From NCBI RefSeq assembly GCF_949987535.1, contig NC_080065.1:41269239-41333238 (forward strand): DNA of 64,000 nt. The letters are read 5' to 3'. Both the position numbers and the translations under genes were made by a program. Shown piece after piece: positions 57,429-64,000 of this stretch. The notes under the pieces were generated by a model. It did not search any database. It had not been told where the DNA came from and was given only the letters and a program-made list of their open reading frames with translations. Position 1 is the stretch's first letter. Every line of letters begins with the position of its first letter. The stretch is from Balaenoptera acutorostrata. Its lineage: Eukaryota; Chordata; Mammalia; Artiodactyla; Balaenopteridae.

Positions 57429-60009
57429 ATATTGATTTAAATCTAGCACTTATTAACGTCATTTCAGATATATATATTGTTCCCAAATTCACAAGGGCTG
57501 TAAATTAAGCCACTTCCCCTCTCTAAAGAATAAGCTGGGGGAATCCAAAAATGAGTTCAACACCCAAGCCATTTCAAAAGCAGGTTGGCATCTTGGCCTT
57601 GGGAATAAATGGAATCAGGGAGCACAGTCCTGTAAAGGTTCTATCTCTGTCTCCTCTGATCCCTTCTTCATGTGTGTCTCCCACTGTTCGCTCTCTCATG
57701 AGGATTCCTCACCACTGTCCTCAAGGTAGAAAACAAAGCCACAACAGCTCAAAGGTGTTCATTTTTTTCATCGGCCACACATTAAGACATCTTACACTAC
57801 AAATCCCAAGTCCAAATATTTTTCAGAAAAGTCACAATAATCAAATTTGGACTGGAGGCTTAACCATGGACCAATCAAATGTGGCTAAAAGACAGGTTAC
57901 TGTGTTTGACTCAGTTTAAGACAAGTGTTTAACTTGGACCAATCAACTGTGGCTGGGCATCACACTGCAGTGTAACAGTTTTCTCTGCACTTTTCTAAAT
58001 GCACAGATATTCCACAGGCCTCAACTACCAGAATGAGCCTGAATAAGTTGCATACACATTTTTTTAAGTTTATACCTTGATTAAGGCACATCTCTTCCTC
58101 AGTATTAATTTATTATTTTCTATTACTCAAGATTTATAGGCAATATTTAGATATAGTTCAACATTGTTGTTAATATGTATGTGTGCACAAAAGATTTTTT
58201 TTTCCAGTGTCTCTTTTTGTGGCATATTTTTTTCAGCTTCTGCTGACTGGGAAAAAATATTTATTTGAAACTCGCTTCTGTTTATCAGTCCTAATGTATA
58301 CAAAGAGAGGATCTTTTATTAAACCACAAAAAGCTAGATTACACAGTGGTTCCTTTCATTATAATACTGCACACTCAGAAGAAATATCAGTTCAGGAAAA
58401 GCAAAAGCAACATGGTGTATCTCCCAAGAGCACTCCCCAGTAACTACAAGCAATAGTCTGTCTCAAAGTCTGCTTCCAGGAAACTCAAGCTAACACAGCA
58501 GATTCCATTCATAAACTACAAAAAAAGTCCTCAAATTTTTCCCTCTACAGATGGAGATCTTTCACTCCCAGAACCACCCTCACCTTCTCTAGTCTCTCTT
58601 CCCTCATTCCAAACTCCTCCATTCCCTAGTCCAATCCACTGTGAAATTTGTCTCTGTGATTTCTCCTTCCTCACTAGGTCATATTCCTCAGAAAGAGACT
58701 CTGAGATAAAGATTCACATGAAAGTGATTTATTAGAAAAGATCCTCAACATGGGAGTGTGGAAAACATTCTGGGAAGGGAAGGAGTCCAAGGAAGGGAGA
58801 AATCTCAGTAAAAGTTTCATGGAGAGTCATTTTGGCTCAATCCCACAGACAACTCTGCAGGCAGTGTCAGTCTGGGGCAAGAATGCTGGAGTATTTACAG
58901 GCTGCAACATCACTGCTTAAGGGTTAAGTGGGGAGGATGTCACTTCCCAGGCACTTCTGTCCTCCAGGTGCACAAGCAAAATAGTTTCCATCAGCCTGAG
59001 GTCAACCCCCCATAGAGCCCTAGGGGCTGGCCTGAAAGCACATTGGGAGTCCAGGAGCACAAAAATGATAAAGGGATCCAAGAGGATATGAGAGGAATGC
59101 AATTGGGCTACAAATCTAGCCTCTTCTCTTCCACCTGCAGATCAATGTCCTTTCCAAAGCAAGTAAATTCAGCTCTCTAGGTGCTTCTCTATTCACCTCT
59201 CATCTATAATGCTACTTCTGCCCCAAAATAGCATAGGAATTGAACAGATTCAGAGCTCTCCTTAGTAAAAGAGATTTCTCCTTTCCTTAGTGTTGGGAAA
59301 GGGATAAGACTTTTAAAATCACATTTACATAAACTTCAGTCTGTTCCATAAAGTTTCTGATTAATTGGAAATTCAATAGATGTCTAAGTGAAATGGAAAA
59401 GAGGTGTTGTTTTCTGGTCAATTCAGGGTAGAACCAAATAGAAATGTATGTTGGCCTTGATTAGCTGATTGTAATAGGGTAGCACGTTTTGATGGGGATT
59501 ACCCAAATAATTATCTAGAATTTCTATTTAAATTTCTTTCTACAATTTAACCTTAGTGTATGAACTTATCTACCCCAACCCTAAAAAATAATAATAATAA
59601 TAATAAAGAGTAGTAATGAAAAGTAAAGATTAGCAATGACAAGTTACAGAAAAAAACTAATTACTTCAATTTGAAGTAAAAGTCCACTTCCACAATACTA
59701 GAGGATATCATTCAATTTTGTCTTCTAGCTTTTCTTTTGAAAAGAGGAGAAACGTAATAAAATAATACCTAATTTTAAAATCCTGAAGTGAAAGGAGCTA
59801 AGACAAAAATTGTTTTCCTTTAATGAGAACAGCATGGTTAAAAACAGCTCTTTTCTATTCACTTCTCTAAAACATTCTACTACATAAAACCTGGAATCTT
59901 CTTTTATTTAAAAGATAAAGTGAAAACATTTTTTAACAGTACCCAGAAAAAGAAAGTGAGAGTGTAATTCTTAATGTGCTATTTCCCAGTTTATTACTGA
60001 AAAAATTTC
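57429..60009. other. Mostly unnamed DNA; probable ancient repeats
   Basis: No host exon found. Several stretches (about 57.5-58.5 kb, with the paired TGGACCAATCAA motifs at 57866 and 57937, and 58.68-59.11 kb) read like ancient interspersed repeats, but I cannot name them. Short (AAT)n at 59586-59606. The plus frame at 57551-57919 (122 codons) lies inside such a stretch and has no domain I recognise. Confidence 0.4.
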
Positions 60010-60160
60010 CAGCCACCTGGATTCTAGTCTTGCTTCTGCCACTAAATAGCTACATGAGCTTAGACAAGTCACTTTAACTTCTCTAAGCCTCAGTGCTCTC
60101 AATAATATGATGAGTTGGACTAAACAGTATTGAAGATCATTTTCAAGACTTTAAAGAGTA
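60010..60160 (+). mobile_element. MIR SINE fragment
   Basis: CACCTGGATTCTAGTCTTGC, TTCTGCCACTAAATAGCTAC, GCTTAGACAAGTCACTTTAA, CTTCTCTAAGCCTCAGTGCT, GATGAGTTGGACTAAACAGT. This follows the MIR 5' half and a MIR3-like tail. Confidence 0.88.
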
Positions 60161-61211
60161 TGAAATATAATATATGGCTGTAACATAATGAGTCTGATTT
60201 TTAACAAATACCTAGGAATTTTAAAAACTCAAAAGTTCCTGTTTTTTAATATTGGTATGTGGAAAAACATACACTCATTCTGTTGATTTTGCTATTATAC
60301 AAAATATTCTTTAATGGGGTGGGTCTTGTTTTATGAGAATTTTATTTGCTATACAAAGAAACAAGTTTGACTAATTTAAATATACATTTTTCTTTTAAAA
60401 CAAATGACATGATGTAGCTTACTACTACTGTATTCACCAAAATTAACTTGGAATGAATTGTACTTATTTCAAAAAGTAACATCCATCCTCAGTGAATTAA
60501 GCTCTGCTACACTCAAAATAGCCAAAAATATTTACTACCAGTGAACGATAATTCCAAAAGCAGAATTAAAAAGAAATATTGGCACTATCCTTGGCCTAAA
60601 TTATTACATCAAAAGGAGAGGGGAATCCTTCGGGGCATCCCCTCCCAGGAAGGGAAGTTCCTCCTTGAACGGGGGTTGAGTCTCCCACTTCCTCTCAGCA
60701 GGGCTGGCCCAGAGGTATTGTGAAATGAACGAATCCTAGAAGCCTCTGCCCAACATACACTCCAGCCCAAAGACCCAGAGGCCACACACCCAGTCTCCTG
60801 TTAAACCCCAAGGGCAGCCAATGAGGGCAGGTCCTTCTATATACCAACCATTTAGTTACCCAGAAAGTAGAAAAACTCACTCTATCCACACACTGAACGC
60901 AAAAGTGAAAAAGCCTGAACTCAAGTGTTTGGAAACCCTGAAAAATAATGACTATGAGTGCTGGAGATACCTGGGTAGCTAGAATAGCAGTACCCTAGAA
61001 CCAAACCCCACTAGGCTTGCCTTACCTACATCTGACCTACACTACTACTTCTTAATATGTTTCTTTTGGTTAATTTATTTTTTTAATTTATAGTTTTACT
61101 TATACTACCATAAAAGGGTTTGACATGCTACTTATATTTCCTAACCTACATTAAGGTAAATAGATATTATAATAAAAAGCATTCATCCTTGAGGTCATCT
61201 GAAGGATCCCC
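60161..61211. other. Unique DNA with one GC-richer block
   Basis: 60.59-60.96 kb is richer in G and C than its surroundings (GGGGCATCCCCTCCCAGG, GGGGGTTGAGTCTCCC). It has no named repeat and no convincing exon: frames on both strands are about 60 codons. Confidence 0.45.
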
Positions 61212-61346
61212 ACCCCATCTGGGAGGGTGGGAAGGAGGCTCAAGAGGGAGGGGATATATGTATACATATAGCTGATTCACTTTGTTATACAGCAGAAGCT
61301 AACATAACATGTAAAGCAATTATACTCCAGTCCTTTTTAAAAAAAG
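61212..61346 (+). mobile_element. 5'-truncated L1 3' end
   Basis: GGGAGGGTGGGAAGGAGGCT, AAGAGGGAGGGGATATATGT, ATAGCTGATTCACTTTGTTA and AAGCAATTATACTCCAG match the cetartiodactyl L1 terminus. The last part (TCCTTTTTAAAAAAAGAG) departs from the usual AATAAAGATG end. Confidence 0.88.
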
Positions 61347-61588
61347 AGATGCCTTATGAGGTATTTAAGGTTGAAATGTCATGAGTTTGCAATTTACTTT
61401 AAGATACTTTGGCAAAAAACAAGTTGATGGAATAAATATAGCAAAATGTTAACAACTGTTAAATCTAGGTGATGGGTATATAGGTATTGCTTATATTAGT
61501 CTTTTTTCTAGGTTTGAAATGTTTCATAATAATTTTTAATTAAAAAAAAGATTAAAACTGCAAAAATTTAAAAAAAAAGAAAAAAAAA
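61347..61588 (+). mobile_element. Ancient L1 3' UTR-like fragment
   Basis: ATGAGGTATTTAAGGTTGAA, GCAATTTACTTTAAGATACT, GCAAAATGTTAACAACTGTT, AATCTAGGTGATGGGTATAT and GTTTGAAATGTTTCATAATA match the recurring 3' UTR of older eutherian L1s. It is sandwiched between two copies of a younger L1 terminus. Confidence 0.7.
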
Positions 61589-61626
61589 GCAATTATACTC
61601 CAATAAAGATGTTAAAAAAAAAGAGA
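61589..61626 (+). mobile_element. Second copy of the L1 terminal 35 bp
   Basis: AGCAATTATACTCCAATAAA followed by GATGTT and a nine-A tail is the exact end of the cetartiodactyl L1. It repeats the terminus already present near 61314. Confidence 0.85.
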
Positions 61627-61712
61627 TGGAGCTAAATTGGGGATTAAATCCAATGCATTACTTTATGCTTACAACTTATTCTTTTTATTCCTCAATATTT
61701 GGCTAGGTTGCT

Positions 61713-62198
61713 GTGAAGGTTAATTTTATGTGTCAACTGGACTGGGCCATAAGGTGCCCAGATATTTGACAAACATTATACTGGGTATTTCTGTAAAGGT
61801 GTGTTTGGATGAGACTAACATTTAAAGCAGTAGACTGAATAACGCCGCAGATTGCTCTCCAGAATATGGGTGGGCCTCATCCAATCAGCTAAAAGCCTGG
61901 ATAGAACAATAGTCTGACCCTCCCCTGAGTAAGAGAGATGTTTTTCCTCACTGATGGCCTTTGAACTGCCACATCACTTCTTCCTGCTTTCTACAGTAGC
62001 TTCCCCCCTTCAGACTGGAACTGGGAAAGCAGCTCTGCAAATTCAGAACTCAGAAGCTCTCATTATTGCATAAGCCAATTTCTTATTTTAAATCTCTCCA
62101 TATGGAGGCATATAAATATAGATGATTATATATGGATATAAATTTAGATATTGATACCCTATTGGTTTTATTTCTCTGGAGAACCCTAGCTAATACAG
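61713..62198 (+). mobile_element. ERVL-like solo LTR
   Basis: GTTAATTTTATGTGTCAACT, GGACTGGGCCATAAGGTGCC, GTGGGCCTCATCCAATCAGC, TTTAAATCTCTCC and the end TCTCTGGAGAACCCTAGCTA then ATACA resemble a common mammalian LTR family of ERVL type (MLT2-like). Starts and ends close to LTR borders, with no internal viral sequence beside it. The family name is tentative. Confidence 0.65.
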
Positions 62199-62214
62199 TT
62201 ACTACTGTAAGTGG

Positions 62215-64000
62215 GATAGTGAATACATTATATATTTGAAATTTTTTATTTTGAAAAATATCATGGGAAGTTGAAAAGGTAGTACAGAGAATGCCTTTGT
62301 ATGATACTTTTCAACCAGTTTTCCCAGTGATTACATCTTACGTAATTATAGTACAATATCAAAGCAAGAATTTTGATATTGGACAATGTGTGTATATAAT
62401 TCTAGGTTTTTTGTCACGTGCAGATCATGTAATCACTACCATTATCAAGATATAGAACTGTTCCATCACCACAAAGATTACTCTTGTGCTACCCTCTTAT
62501 AATAACATCCATCCAGTTTCATTCCTCCCTCCCTAGCCCCTGGTGACAGCTAATCTGTTTTCCATCTCTATAATATTATCATTTCAAAAAAATATATATA
62601 AATGCAATTAAAGAATATGTGACCTTTCGAGATTGGCTTTTTTCATATAACATAATACTTTTGAAATTCTTCCAAATTGTAGGTTTCAGTTGTTTATTGC
62701 TTTTTATTGCTGAGTAGCATCTATGGTGCAAATGTACCACAGTTTGTTTATCAAGTCACCTATTGAGGGACTTTTTGGTTGCTTCCAGTTTTTTATTATT
62801 ACAAATAAAGCTGCTTTGAATAATTGTGTTCATGTCTGTGTGTGGACATAAGTTTGCTTTTTTCTGGGGCAAATGACAAATAGTGCAATTGCTGGGTTGT
62901 ATGGTAAGTACATGTATGGTTTTTTAAGAAACTGCCAAAATATTTTCCAAAGTGGCTGCAACATTATACCTCTCCACTAGCAATGTAGGAGTGATCCAGT
63001 TCCTCCACATACTCACTAGTAGTTGGTATTGTCACTATTTTTATTTTAATTTTTCTAATGGGTGTGTGGTGATATTTCATAGTGATCTAAATTTGCATTT
63101 TTCCTAATGGGTAGTGAGTTCAGACACCTTTTAATATCTTTATTTGCTATCTGTATATTCTCTTCAGTGAAATGAAACTTCATGTTTCTTGCCTGTTTTT
63201 AAAATGCATTGTTTTGTCTTTTTATAGCTGAGTTTTGAGAGTTATGTATATAATCTGGATATGAGTCCTTTGTCAGATATGTGGTATACAAATGTTTTTA
63301 CCAATGAGTAGTTTTTATTTTTATTCTCTTAATCAGGTCACTCAGAGAGCACAAATTTTTGAGTTTTTTTAAAGTCCAATTTATCTTTTTTTTTTTTTTT
63401 TTTAATAGAATGTGCTTTTGGTGCCATGCTTAAAAATTCTTCCACATGCCTTGGGTCCAAAGATGTTCTCATATGTTATCTTCTAAAAGTTTTATGATTT
63501 TACTTCTTGCACTTAAATCTAGGAGCTATTCTTTGGTAAAAGGTGTGAGGTTTAAATCAAAGTTTATTTTTTTGCCCATAGACATGCAATTATTCCAACT
63601 ACGTTTGTTGAAAATACTAGCCTTCTTCCATTTAATTGATTTTGTGCCTTTGTCAAAACCTTGTGGGTAACAATTTTATGGGGTCATCTCTGGGTTTTCT
63701 ATTTGGTTCCATAGATCTATGGATCTGCTCCTCCACTAATATGACACAGTCTTGACTACTGTATCTATATAATGTCTTGATAACTCCAATTTTAATCTTC
63801 TTTTTCAAAATTATTTTAGTTTTTTTCCTTTTCATATAAATTTTAGAATAATCTTGTTTATAATACTGAGATTTTGGTAGGAATTATGTTAAACCTGTTT
63901 ACCAATTTGGGGAGATGTTGAGATCTTTACCATGTTGAGTATTCCAATCTATGAACACGGTATATCTCTTCATTTATTTATATAGATCTTTGATTTCTTT
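62215..64000 (-). mobile_element. Ancient L1 (L1MB/MC-like), running off the window
   Basis: The plus strand shows the antisense L1 3' UTR and ORF2: CCTCCCTAGCCCCTGGTGAC, GGCTTTTTTCATATAACATA, ATTGCTGAGTAGCATCTATG, GGTTGCTTCCAGTTTTTTAT, TGAGTCCTTTGTCAGATATG, TTTGTGCCTTTGTCAAAACC, TGACTACTGTATCTATATAA. It follows the family order back toward RT. Only small frames survive (minus 63653-63835). The element continues past position 64000. Confidence 0.9.

Noticed and set aside
57551..57919. 122-codon plus-strand frame
   Set aside because: Not recognised as a protein family. The surrounding sequence reads like ancient repeat DNA.
1..64000. CRISPR arrays, bacterial operons, phage or plasmid origins
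   Set aside because: The sequence is plainly mammalian; no array of regular direct repeats with unique spacers exists. The 53.5-kb array has no spacers of that type.

Overview
The window looks like non-coding nuclear DNA from a placental mammal, almost certainly a cetacean (whale or dolphin). Two things point there. First, seven tRNA-derived SINEs carry the CHR-type body found in cetaceans and hippos (5' end like CTTCCCTGGTGGCGCAGTGG, a TTCGATCCC-type B box, an AATA-repeat tail). Second, several L1 copies share the cetartiodactyl L1 3' end (a run like GCAATTATACTCCAATAAA before the poly-A). I see no host protein-coding exon: every long open frame lies in an L1 or SINE, or is a random AT-rich frame. 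The region is intergenic or deep intronic.

Layout. 1-9.1 kb: AT-rich sequence with a SINE beside an ancient L1M piece, a second ancient L1M piece, another SINE with a perfect target-site duplication (TSD), a MIR and a MaLR LTR. 9.1-11.6 kb: three cetartiodactyl L1 insertions, one a textbook twin-primed (5'-inverted) copy. 14.1-16.0 kb: a second inverted L1 with about 160 bp of foreign sequence at its junction. 17.3-23.5 kb: an old full-length L1 with a decayed TSD. 25.0-32.3 kb: a full-length younger L1 (5' UTR, ORF1, ORF2, 3' UTR) with broken frames, followed by a 3'-truncated L1 3' UTR piece. 32.5-46 kb: mainly unique AT-rich DNA with MIR, L2, MER5A-like and MER20-like fossils, an ancient L1 and a SINE. 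46-53.5 kb: an L1 3' end, three SINEs and an L2 split by a MIR. 53.5-53.8 kb: an unclassified tandem repeat of about 70 bp ending in a hairpin. 54-61 kb: MIRs, a SINE with an internal duplication, and a retrotransposed U6 snRNA pseudogene. 61-64 kb: a composite L1 3'-end patch, an ERVL-like LTR, and an ancient L1 running off the end.

No genes work together here. The unifying process is L1-driven target-primed reverse transcription, which supplied the L1 copies and in trans mobilised the SINEs and the U6 RNA. Family names come from recognising consensus-like motifs by eye, so subfamily assignments are tentative.
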